NCBI GenBank assembly: GCA_946481475.1
Contig: CAMLOB010000096.1
Span: 1-10,290 of the forward strand
From: an uncultured Chlorobiota bacterium
GTDB lineage: Bacteria; Bacteroidota; Kapaibacteriia; OLB7
Direction: 5' to 3'
DNA length: 10,290 nucleotides
This document shows, in pieces, positions 1 through 6,088 of the stretch (position 1 is the stretch's first letter; the number at the start of each line of letters is the position of its first letter). The position numbers were made by a program, and so were the translations under genes. The notes beneath the pieces are model-generated. The model did no database searches, was not told where the DNA came from, and was given only the letters and a program-made list of their open reading frames with translations.

Positions 1-445
1 CCTCATAGATTGCACGATTTCTCAGGTTATCGTAAAAGGTTGCCCGGGCCTCGATCGCCACTCCCCGCACCGTCTCCCTGTCCTGAGCCGAGACGGCAAG
101 ACGAATATCATTGCGAATCGTGGTAATCGCAACCTCCAGACGGGAATCGGCCTCGCTGTCGTCGATCACCCGCAGACTGTTGTCCGCACGGAACCGGTCG
201 ATCAGCTCGTTGGTCAGATCGAACCGGATCGTCGAGCGTCCGAAGCCGCTGTTATCCTCGGCCTGCGGTATCAGAATCGTCCGCAGATGGGCCGGAGCCG
301 ATCCCCCACGGAACGAATAGCATCCCCCCGACAGGACTGCCGTCAGCAGCAACATCGTCCACAGAGCGGTTCGCCCCCCACTCTCTCCTCTCGTCAGTGG
401 CGTACCGCCGCAACCGATGTTCCGATTCTCCGAGTTCTTACACAT
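1..445 (-). CDS. lptE: LptE-like LPS-assembly outer-membrane lipoprotein (partial, C-terminus beyond the window)
   Basis: I translated this open-ended frame directly; 148 codons are present. The N-terminus has a short polar stretch, then a hydrophobic signal core at about residues 31-39 (MLLLTAVLS) ending in Gly-Gly-Cys with Cys42, followed by YSFRGGSAPAHLRTI. A Cys-x-Ser-Phe start to the mature protein followed by a 'TILIPQ' strand and 'FDLTNELIDRF' helix is how Bacteroidota/Chlorobiota LptE proteins begin. LptE is the lipoprotein plug of the LptD channel that inserts LPS into the outer membrane. The lipobox is loose (LSGG-C, Ser rather than Leu at -3), so lipidation is inferred. The ATG at 445 is 6 bases beyond the stop of the upstream activator gene, implying cotranslation. 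A second ATG at 355 would leave too short a signal peptide, and the ATG at 452 runs into a stop after four codons. Family call is fairly sure; the missing C-terminus cannot be checked. Confidence 0.8.
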   Translation of the reverse strand, partial: MCKNSENRNIGCGGTPLTRGESGGRTALWTMLLLTAVLSGGCYSFRGGSAPAHLRTILIPQAEDNSGFGRSTIRFDLTNELIDRFRADNSLRVIDDSEADSRLEVAITTIRNDIRLAVSAQDRETVRGVAIEARATFYDNLRNRAIYE

Positions 446-451
446 TACGCA

Positions 452-1663
452 TCATCCGTTCCCATCCCCCGGATCTTCCCCTTCATCGTCATCGAAATAC
501 CCCTCTTCCTTGTATTGATTCAGCTTCCGGTAAAGCGTCCGCTCGCTGATGCCGAGAGCATCGGCGGCGCGGCGGCGGCTGTTATTGAACTTTTGCAGAA
601 CCCCGAGGATCATCATCCGCTCCACTTCTTCCAGATTTGTCGTCTCAAGACGCTCGACAAGGCTTCCGCCGTTCCTGCCGTATGGGGGGAGGGCAAACTG
701 CTCGGGCACCTCCTCACGTGGGGGACTTCCATACGTCCCCTGCACCGTCTCCTTCAGGGCCACAACCTCGTTTCGAAGGTCGATCAACGCCCGGTAGATC
801 AGTTCCCGCTCCGCCTGTTCGGGCGTTTTTCCCGGCAGGTGGACAACGCCGTACGGATTCGTCTTCGGTCGCATGCGCGAGGTATCGAGGTGCTCGAAGA
901 CCGTATCGACCGTTATCTGTTCCTCCCGCTCCAGCGTGATGATCAACTCGGTAAAATTTTTCAGTTCCCTGACGTTTCCCGGCCAGGGATATTCCAGAAG
1001 CACTTCCATGGCGTCGTGGGTGATCCCGCCGAACGGAATGCCGAGTCGTGCGGAGGCCTGATAGGCAAAGTAGGCGAAGAGAAGCTGAATATCCTCGCGT
1101 CGTTCCCGCAACGGCGGGATGAAGATCTTTGCCGAATTCAGTCGATAATAAAGGTCTTGACGGAAGGCCCCGTCGGAGACGGCCTGCTCGAGATCGCGAT
1201 TCGTCGCCGCCACCACCCGGACGTCGCTCGTCCGCTCCTCGGTACTCCCGACGCGGGTAAACGTTCCGGATTCCAGCACCCGCAGAAGTTTTACCTGCGT
1301 GGCCGGTGTCATCTCGCCGATCTCGTCCAGAAAAATCGTCCCCCCGTCGGCCGCCTCGAAGATCCCTTTGCGCGATTCCACCGCACCGGTAAAGGCCCCT
1401 TTCTCGTGTCCGAAGAGTTCGGATTCAAGCAGCGTTTCCGGAATCGCCCCGCAATTGATCGACAGCATCGTCTTCCCGGCACGGCGGCTGAGGCGATGGA
1501 CCCCCTTTGCAAAGATTTCCTTGCCGACACCGCTCTCGCCGATCAGCAGGACCGTCAGATCGGTCGGAGCAATCCGACGCAACGTCTCGACCGCTTCGCG
1601 GATTACCACGGAGCGACCGAGAATGCCGAGTTCTTCCTGGGAGATATCCGTTGTGTTACTCAT
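452..1663 (-). CDS. Sigma-54-dependent transcriptional activator, AAA+ domain plus Fis-type HTH, no sensor domain
   Basis: A bacterial enhancer-binding protein of 403 residues that would use ATP hydrolysis to open promoters held by sigma-54 RNA polymerase. Visible motifs are Walker A GESGVGK at residues 42-48, the sigma-54 contact loop GAFTGA at 89-94, Walker B GGTIFLDE at 107-114, and the downstream 'YPWPGNVREL' segment of the family. The last 60 residues hold a Fis-like helix-turn-helix (about 359-386, 'AADALGISERTLYRKL') and then an acidic Asp/Glu/Gly tail. The AAA+ domain starts almost at residue 12, so there is no receiver, PAS or GAF domain; activity must be set by expression, oligomerisation or a partner. 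The ATG at 1663 has no good ribosome-binding site. The next gene, lptE, starts 6 bases after the stop, the neighbour relation seen in Bacteroidota-type genomes. No sigma-54 promoter consensus was found in the intergenic regions of this window, so its targets are unknown. Confidence 0.93.
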   Translation of the reverse strand: MSNTTDISQEELGILGRSVVIREAVETLRRIAPTDLTVLLIGESGVGKEIFAKGVHRLSRRAGKTMLSINCGAIPETLLESELFGHEKGAFTGAVESRKGIFEAADGGTIFLDEIGEMTPATQVKLLRVLESGTFTRVGSTEERTSDVRVVAATNRDLEQAVSDGAFRQDLYYRLNSAKIFIPPLRERREDIQLLFAYFAYQASARLGIPFGGITHDAMEVLLEYPWPGNVRELKNFTELIITLEREEQITVDTVFEHLDTSRMRPKTNPYGVVHLPGKTPEQAERELIYRALIDLRNEVVALKETVQGTYGSPPREEVPEQFALPPYGRNGGSLVERLETTNLEEVERMMILGVLQKFNNSRRRAADALGISERTLYRKLNQYKEEGYFDDDEGEDPGDGNG

Positions 1664-1690
1664 AACGCATACTAAAAGCCGCCCTCCCCC

Positions 1691-1728
1691 ACTCTACCAA
1701 CTCCATCAACTCTTCACTCTATAAACTC
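1691..1728 (-). repeat. Spaced GAGT tandem repeat, mostly 9-base period
   Basis: Read on the minus strand, GAGT occurs five times. The plus-strand ACTC copies begin at 1691, 1700, 1709, 1716 and 1725, giving steps of 9, 9, 7 and 9 bases. The intervening bases are mostly T, A and G (for example TTATA, TGATG, TGGTA). The array fills most of the 79-base spacer between the B12-binding gene and the sigma-54 activator gene. It is purine-rich on the coding strand and ends in GGGGGAGGG. It is not an inverted repeat and I see no hairpin. Its role is unknown: a degenerate tandem repeat, a protein-binding array or a leader element are all possible. Confidence 0.55.
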
Positions 1729-1742
1729 TCCTCTGAGTCCCC

Positions 1743-2150
1743 CTACACCGTCCGATATTCCCGCACCCACTCCTTGATGTAATCGGCGATGGCCGTTGTC
1801 GGGGCTCCGGGAGTAAAGAGCTTGCCGACCCCCATTTTCCCCAGTTCCTCGATATCGTGATCCGACATGATGCCCCCTCCGGTCAGCAGAACGTCGTTCA
1901 GCCCCTTCTGCTCCATCAGTTGACGGACTTTCGGGAAGATCGTCATGTGGGCTCCGGAGAGGAGGCTGATGCCGATCACATCAACGTCTTCCTGCAGGGC
2001 CGCCTCCACAATCATCTCCGGCGTCTGCCGCAGTCCGGTGTAGATCACCTCCATTCCGGCGTCCCGCAGGGCCGCGGCAATCACCTTTGCCCCCCGGTCG
2101 TGTCCGTCGAGGCCCGCCTTTGCTATCAATACTCGGATTTTCTGATCCAT
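1743..2150 (-). CDS. Stand-alone cobalamin-binding domain protein (methylmalonyl-CoA mutase small, B12-binding subunit type)
   Basis: A protein of 135 residues that is essentially only a B12-binding Rossmann-like domain. It begins [20 protein letters not shown]; the DxHxxG signature is Asp15-Gly-His17-Asp-Arg-Gly20, where the His replaces the lower axial ligand of cobalamin. It is followed by the GISLLSGAH (SxL) and LLTGGGIM (GG) segments that hold the nucleotide tail. Sequence and length match the C-terminal domain or separate small subunit of methylmalonyl-CoA mutase and related acyl-CoA mutases, which interconvert methylmalonyl-CoA and succinyl-CoA in the cytoplasm with a separate TIM-barrel subunit. 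No large subunit, MeaB-type GTPase or epimerase lies in the window, so the partner must be elsewhere. The frame is open further upstream to 2243, but the family N-terminus begins at the ATG at 2150; the added residues would not belong to the fold. The ribosome-binding site is weak. It may be cotranscribed with the sigma-54 activator gene 79 bases downstream. Confidence 0.9.
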   Translation of the reverse strand: MDQKIRVLIAKAGLDGHDRGAKVIAAALRDAGMEVIYTGLRQTPEMIVEAALQEDVDVIGISLLSGAHMTIFPKVRQLMEQKGLNDVLLTGGGIMSDHDIEELGKMGVGKLFTPGAPTTAIADYIKEWVREYRTV

Positions 2151-2259
2151 TGTTCTTTTATCCCCATTGAATTCGTGAGCCGGTAAAATTACAAAGAAAC
2201 GGGAACCTGAAGACCACACCGGCCGGAAGGCCCCTTCACGCATTCACACCCGGACCGTA

Positions 2260-2288
2260 TTGCTTTGCGGTTCCCCGTGCCGTATTTT
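2260..2288 (+). promoter_or_regulatory. Candidate sigma-70-type promoter for recJ-yebC
   Basis: TTGCTT at 2260-2265 and TATTTT at 2283-2288 are separated by exactly 17 bases, and the predicted start of transcription, near 2295, would leave a leader of about 30 bases before the TTG start of recJ at 2327. The match is partial (three of six and four of six to the Escherichia coli consensus). The alternative Bacteroidota -33/-7 pattern does not fit well, since TTTG at 2264 is too close to the -10-like element. The rest of the 176-base divergent region between the B12-binding gene and recJ shows no convincing minus-strand promoter; TAATTTTA-like sequence near 2190 (minus) is the best guess there. 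Confidence 0.35.
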
Positions 2289-2326
2289 AGCCCCGGTTTA
2301 CGAATTATTATTATTGGAACAATCAA

Positions 2327-4306
2327 TTGAAATATCGCTGGATTCTATCAAGGGTATCAGATGAGAACGTCGTAGAAAACTTAGCCAGAGCGATCAACGT
2401 CCCGGAAACGATTGCGAAGATACTTGTGGGAAGAGGTATTGAAACCTTTGAATCCGCACGGGAATTCTTCCGACCGAATCTGGCCGATCTGCATGATCCT
2501 TTTCTGATGGACGGCATGGAACAGGCTGTGGAACGGTCTATCCGCGCCCTCGAATCAGGGGAAGGAATTGCCATTTACGGAGATTATGACGTTGACGGAA
2601 CGAACTCGGCCGCCATGCTCTATCTGTTCTTCAGGGACCTTGGAGCAACGGTCGATTACTACATTCCGGATCGCTTCACTGAAGGCTACGGCGTTTCGCG
2701 GCTCGGCATCGACCGACTTGCCGCAGCCGGGCACAAGCTCATCATTACCATCGACTGCGGCATCACCGCAGTCGAACAGGTACGTTATGCCGCCGAACTC
2801 GGCATCGACGTCATCATCTGCGACCACCATGAAGCGGGTGACGAACTCCCGCCGGCCGTAGCGGTTCTCGACCCGATCAAACCGGGATGTGATTATCCTT
2901 TCAAGTTTCTCTCCGGATGCGGCGTCGGTTTCAAGATGATGCAGGGAGTCGCCCAGCGTCTCGGCAAGCCGGACATCATCTGGTCCTACCTTGATTTCGT
3001 CGCCATTGCCGCCGCCGCCGACATCGTTCCGCTGACCGGGGAGAACCGGCTGCTGGTGACGCACGGACTCCGGAAGCTGAACGATTCCCCGCGCCCCGGT
3101 ATCCGGGGTCTGCTGGAATGTGCCGGAATGAACTCCCGCACCCTGAACACATCGCAGATCGTCTTCGGCATCGCTCCCCGCATCAACGCCGCCGGGCGGA
3201 TGGGGGTGGCAAACCGGGCGGTCAGGATGATGATCGAGGATGACGAGATCCAGGCATTCCGTCAGGCACAGGAACTGGAGACGGCAAACCGCGAACGCAG
3301 GTCGATCGACGAGGAGACCTTTGCCGAGGCCGACGCGATTGCCCGGGAACTGCTCGAGGAGAGCGATTACCGGCTGCTGGTGATCCACAACCCGGACTGG
3401 CATGCCGGAGTGATCGGTATCGTCGCCTCCCGTCTGGTCGAGCGATTCTACCTGCCGACCGTCCTGATGACGACCGTCGAGGGCATGGCAAAAGGCTCGG
3501 CCCGGTCCATTCCCGGATTCGACATCTACAATGCGCTGAAAGAGTGCGAAGCCCACATCGAACAGTTCGGCGGACACAAATATGCCGCCGGCCTGTCGGT
3601 GCGCGAGGAGAACATCCCGGCCCTGCGCCGGGCGCTGAACGACTATGCGGGTCGGGAGATCAACGATCAGATGCTGACGCCGGAACTCCACATCGACGCG
3701 GAGATGAGGCTGGACGAGATCACTCCCCGCTTCTTCAAACTCGTCAAGCAGTTCGCACCGTTCGGACCGGGGAACACCCGGCCGATGTTCATGACGCGCA
3801 ATGCGGAGATCATCGGCTACCCCCGCATCGTCGGTCGCGACCACCTGAAGTTCCGCGTCCGGCTGAACGAAACCGACGCCAGCTATATCGAGGCGATCGG
3901 CTTCGGCATGGGGAACAGAATCGGCGAACTGAAAGCGGGAAAGAAATTCGATCTGGCCTTCAACATCGACGAGAACGAGTTCCGGGGGACCGTCACGAAG
4001 CAGCTCAGAATTCACGATTTCCGCAGCAGCGACGAGGGACTTGAAATTCTTATTTCCTATATCGGTTCCGCCGCCAACGGAAAGGAGAAACCGGAAGACG
4101 GGAAGAGGACCGGAACCGACGGGGCGACAACTTCGGAGCTTACGACGACCGATGGAGTGATCCCCGAAGAGGCCGGTTCGACCGACGAGGACAAAAACAC
4201 AGGTGCCGAGAACGTCAACGGTGCCGACCGAACGCACAGTATTGAAAACAACACCATAGTATCACATACGATAGAGACGGAAGAGTTCGATGGCAGGACA
4301 CAGTAA
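2327..4306 (+). CDS. recJ: Single-stranded-DNA-specific 5'-3' exonuclease RecJ with a disordered C-terminal tail
   Basis: RecJ degrades single-stranded DNA 5' to 3' in recombination and mismatch or base-excision repair. This 659-residue protein has the DHH-phosphoesterase motifs: DYDVDG at residues 86-91, Asp143-Cys-Gly, and Asp166-His-His, which bind the two catalytic metals. The DHHA1 domain carries 'DWHAGVIGIVASRL' and GGHKYAAG at 415-422. An OB-like domain follows. About 78 further residues (582-659) are rich in Thr, Glu, Asp, Gly and Asn, hydrophilic and low in complexity, and unlike the usual family end near residue 560-580. The start is a TTG; it is preceded by GGAA at 2316-2319 with 7 bases spacing and gives the expected family N-terminus (MKYRWIL). 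The first 21 codons include several rarer ones (CTA, AGG, GTA, TTA, AGA) compared with the rest. The end overlaps yebC by 17 bases. Function is secure; the tail's role is unknown. Confidence 0.96.
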   Translation: MKYRWILSRVSDENVVENLARAINVPETIAKILVGRGIETFESAREFFRPNLADLHDPFLMDGMEQAVERSIRALESGEGIAIYGDYDVDGTNSAAMLYLFFRDLGATVDYYIPDRFTEGYGVSRLGIDRLAAAGHKLIITIDCGITAVEQVRYAAELGIDVIICDHHEAGDELPPAVAVLDPIKPGCDYPFKFLSGCGVGFKMMQGVAQRLGKPDIIWSYLDFVAIAAAADIVPLTGENRLLVTHGLRKLNDSPRPGIRGLLECAGMNSRTLNTSQIVFGIAPRINAAGRMGVANRAVRMMIEDDEIQAFRQAQELETANRERRSIDEETFAEADAIARELLEESDYRLLVIHNPDWHAGVIGIVASRLVERFYLPTVLMTTVEGMAKGSARSIPGFDIYNALKECEAHIEQFGGHKYAAGLSVREENIPALRRALNDYAGREINDQMLTPELHIDAEMRLDEITPRFFKLVKQFAPFGPGNTRPMFMTRNAEIIGYPRIVGRDHLKFRVRLNETDASYIEAIGFGMGNRIGELKAGKKFDLAFNIDENEFRGTVTKQLRIHDFRSSDEGLEILISYIGSAANGKEKPEDGKRTGTDGATTSELTTTDGVIPEEAGSTDEDKNTGAENVNGADRTHSIENNTIVSHTIETEEFDGRTQ

Positions 4307-5039
4307 ATGGGCCAATATCAAACATCGCAAGGCAGCCAGTGATGCCAAACGGGGCAAGGTATTCACGCGCATTGCGAAGGAACTGACAATTGCCGCACGG
4401 GACGGCGGGGGAGATCCGGATACGAATCCCCGACTTCGCCTGGTGATGCAGCAGGCACGGGCGGCAAACATGCCGAACGATAATATCGATCGGGCAGTCA
4501 AGCGGGGAACCGGCGAACTGGAAGGGCAGACGCTGGAGCAGATCATGCTGGAAGGATACGGTCCGGGAGGCATCGGTATCCTGATCGAATGCGTCACCGA
4601 CAACCGGAACCGGACCGTTGCCGACGTCCGCCACGCTCTCTCGCGCAACGGCGGATCAATGGCCGACGCAGGTTCGGTCGCCTGGAATTTTTCGCGCAAG
4701 TCGGTGATCGCCGTCGATAAAGAAGGGAAGGATGAAGAAGAAATTCTGATGGCGGTGATCGACGCAGGGGCCGAGGACGTCAAGGAAGAGGAAGAGACCT
4801 TTGAGGTCTACGCCGAACCGGAAAATTTCGACGCGGTTCGCGAAGCCGTGGAAAGTGCCGGCTACGATATCAAGGAAGCGAAACTCGCCTTCGTGCCGAG
4901 TCAGTCGGTGGAGCTTTCCGGCGACGAGGCCGCCCAGGCCATGAAGCTGCTCGACGCACTCGACGATCAGGACGACGTGCAGAACGTCTTCTCGAATGTG
5001 GAGATCAGCGAGGAAGATCTGGCAAATTTCGAAGGATGA
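4290..5039 (+). CDS. yebC: YebC/TACO1-family protein (probable translation factor or transcriptional regulator)
   Basis: A 249-residue protein starting MAGHSKWANIKHRKAASDAK, the signature N-terminus of the YebC/PmpR/TACO1 family. Further family blocks are visible: 'RLRLVMQQARAANMPNDNIDRAVKRG', 'EGYGPGGIGILIECVTDNRNRT' (in two parts here), 'LSRNGGSMADAGSVAWNF' and a C-terminal 'LDALDDQDDVQNVFSNVE'. Length is normal. Members have been described as DNA-binding regulators and, more recently, as factors that help ribosomes through difficult sequences such as proline runs; which applies here cannot be told from sequence. The ATG at 4290 lies inside the 3' end of recJ and has a good ribosome-binding site, GGAAGA at 4279-4284, five bases upstream, also within recJ. 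In many bacteria yebC sits beside ruvC; here its partner is recJ, and coupling of expression is likely. Confidence 0.96.
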   Translation: MAGHSKWANIKHRKAASDAKRGKVFTRIAKELTIAARDGGGDPDTNPRLRLVMQQARAANMPNDNIDRAVKRGTGELEGQTLEQIMLEGYGPGGIGILIECVTDNRNRTVADVRHALSRNGGSMADAGSVAWNFSRKSVIAVDKEGKDEEEILMAVIDAGAEDVKEEEETFEVYAEPENFDAVREAVESAGYDIKEAKLAFVPSQSVELSGDEAAQAMKLLDALDDQDDVQNVFSNVEISEEDLANFEG

Positions 5040-5087
5040 TTCCCGGTCCCCGGCTATGCTGGTTTTTCCAGCAGGCCGGGGGGAATC
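5038..5087. terminator. Long imperfect hairpin at the yebC / LysR-gene convergence, probable bidirectional terminator
   Basis: The sequence folds back on itself. GATTCCC (5038-5044) pairs with GGGAATC (5081-5087), CCCGGC (5049-5054) with GCCGGG (5075-5080), and GCTGG (5058-5062) with CCAGC (5068-5072), around a TTTTT loop. The unpaired parts are a bulge at 5045-5048 and a small internal loop (TAT against AG). It spans the last bases of yebC, the 14-base gap and the last codons of the LysR-family gene on the other strand, exactly where two converging transcripts must stop. No clear run of T follows on either side, so it may act by structure alone. Confidence 0.6.
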
Positions 5088-5989
5088 CTGCTCAGCAACG
5101 TCGCCTCGAATTCGTCGGTGATGTGTCCTTTTGCGTGGGAGGCAGGAGAGATCAGACCGATCGTTCTGTGGGGAACCGGCGCGGCAAACTCCCGCAACAT
5201 GTCGGCCGTTCCGCTCCCTCCGATCTCGTCGGCAATGAACTTCGGCAACAACGCCACCCCGAGTCCTTCCTCGGCCAGCCGCCGCAACGAGTCGAACGAC
5301 CCCCCCTCCCAGCGAACCGGCTCCCGTCCGACGTCATTTCCGTTTTCGTTTCGGACCAGTCCCTGCATCAGTTCACGCAACGGTTCCCCCTTGCCGGGGA
5401 GGAGCAGGTCGGAACGCATCAGCAGGCCCGGCGCTATCCGCTTCGTATCGTAGAGTCGATGACGACGGGGGACATAGGCGATCAGCGGCTCGTGATAGAG
5501 CGTCCGCTCCACAAACGCCCCTCCCCCTGTCGGGAGCGGAGCGATCGCCGCGTCCAGCCGGTCACGCCGCAATCCGTCGAGCAATTCTTCCACCGGGTAC
5601 TCTCTGACGGTCAGGAGGACTTCCGGATGCCTGTCGGTAAACTCGCGAACGGCCCCCGGCAGAACCGACGAGGCAATCGAGGGGAGGGCACCGATCCGGT
5701 ATTCCCCCTTCATCTCCCCTTGCGCAATGTCGATCAGCTCCTGCACCCGTCCGGCCTCCCGCAGCACAAGACGAGCCTGGGCGATCACCCGGCGTCCGAT
5801 CTCCGTCGGCTGCACAGGCTGTCGGCTCCGGTCGAACAACGTCACCCCGAGCGTGTTCTCCAGTTTCCTGACCTGCATGCTCAGAGCAGGCTGCGACACC
5901 TTGCACTCCTCGGCCGCATCCACGAAACTCCCCCGTCCGTCAACGGCGACAACGTAGATCAGTTGCTGCAATGTGATGTTGGCGTTCAT
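5054..5989 (-). CDS. LysR-family transcriptional regulator, OxyR-like but without the redox cysteines
   Basis: A 311-residue regulator with the normal LysR layout. The N-terminal winged HTH (about residues 5-60: 'LQQLIYVVAV', 'FVDAAEECKVSQPALSMQV', 'LENTLGVTLFDRS') resembles OxyR. A linker helix leads to a periplasmic-binding-protein-like effector domain (about 90-300) with 'YRIGALPSIASSVLPG' and 'AEEGLGVALLPKF'. OxyR senses peroxide by a pair of cysteines in the effector domain; the corresponding stretch here reads LLPGKGEPLRELMQGLV and has none. The only cysteine I find is in the HTH. It therefore probably senses something other than peroxide. The ATG at 5989 gives the usual start; an upstream in-frame ATG at 6034 would add 15 residues. 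It is divergent from speA across a 99-base region with an inverted repeat and converges on yebC. Control of speA or of itself is a reasonable inference. Confidence 0.88.
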   Translation of the reverse strand: MNANITLQQLIYVVAVDGRGSFVDAAEECKVSQPALSMQVRKLENTLGVTLFDRSRQPVQPTEIGRRVIAQARLVLREAGRVQELIDIAQGEMKGEYRIGALPSIASSVLPGAVREFTDRHPEVLLTVREYPVEELLDGLRRDRLDAAIAPLPTGGGAFVERTLYHEPLIAYVPRRHRLYDTKRIAPGLLMRSDLLLPGKGEPLRELMQGLVRNENGNDVGREPVRWEGGSFDSLRRLAEEGLGVALLPKFIADEIGGSGTADMLREFAAPVPHRTIGLISPASHAKGHITDEFEATLLSRIPPGLLEKPA

Positions 5990-6049
5990 ACCGTCGTCAG
6001 ATCGAATCCGAATAATTTCTGCAATCCCGAACATACCGTATCTTGCGGG

Positions 6050-6069
6050 GTGCTAAAATAGCGCAGCAC
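6050..6069. promoter_or_regulatory. Inverted repeat with -10-like sequences in the LysR-gene/speA divergent region (candidate operator)
   Basis: GTGCT (6050-6054) and AGCAC (6065-6069) form an inverted repeat around ten bases, with a smaller nested one, GCTA-AAA-TAGC (6052-6062). Its inner T and A (6054 and 6065) are spaced close to the T-N11-A pattern of LysR boxes. The centre also holds TAAAAT (plus strand, 6054-6059) and, on the minus strand, TATTTT, each resembling a -10 element, one facing speA and one facing the LysR gene. I find no convincing -35 for either. A regulator bound here could control both genes, but an arm length of five is short and chance is possible. Confidence 0.4.
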
Positions 6070-6088
6070 GATCAATAGAGAATCAAAA

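Noticed and set aside
287..1675. A 462-codon open frame on the plus strand opposite the sigma-54 activator and lptE
   Set aside because: The minus strand encodes a protein with intact Walker A, GAFTGA, Walker B and HTH motifs; the plus frame has none.
2221..2234. GGCCGGAAGGCC palindrome-like sequence in the divergent region before recJ
   Set aside because: The arms are only four bases and GC-rich, and no T run follows on either side; it is compatible with chance.
2555..4237. A 560-codon open frame on the minus strand opposite recJ
   Set aside because: Composition is Val/Asp/Arg/Gln-rich with no motif; it mirrors the codons of recJ.
4057..4257. A 66-codon hydrophobic minus-strand frame opposite the RecJ tail
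   Set aside because: It looks signal-like only because it is antisense to an acidic Thr-rich tail; there is no ribosome-binding site or partner gene.
4242..4272. TTGAAA and TACGAT as a yebC promoter inside recJ
   Set aside because: The spacer is 19 bases and transcription would start at the ribosome-binding site itself, leaving almost no leader.
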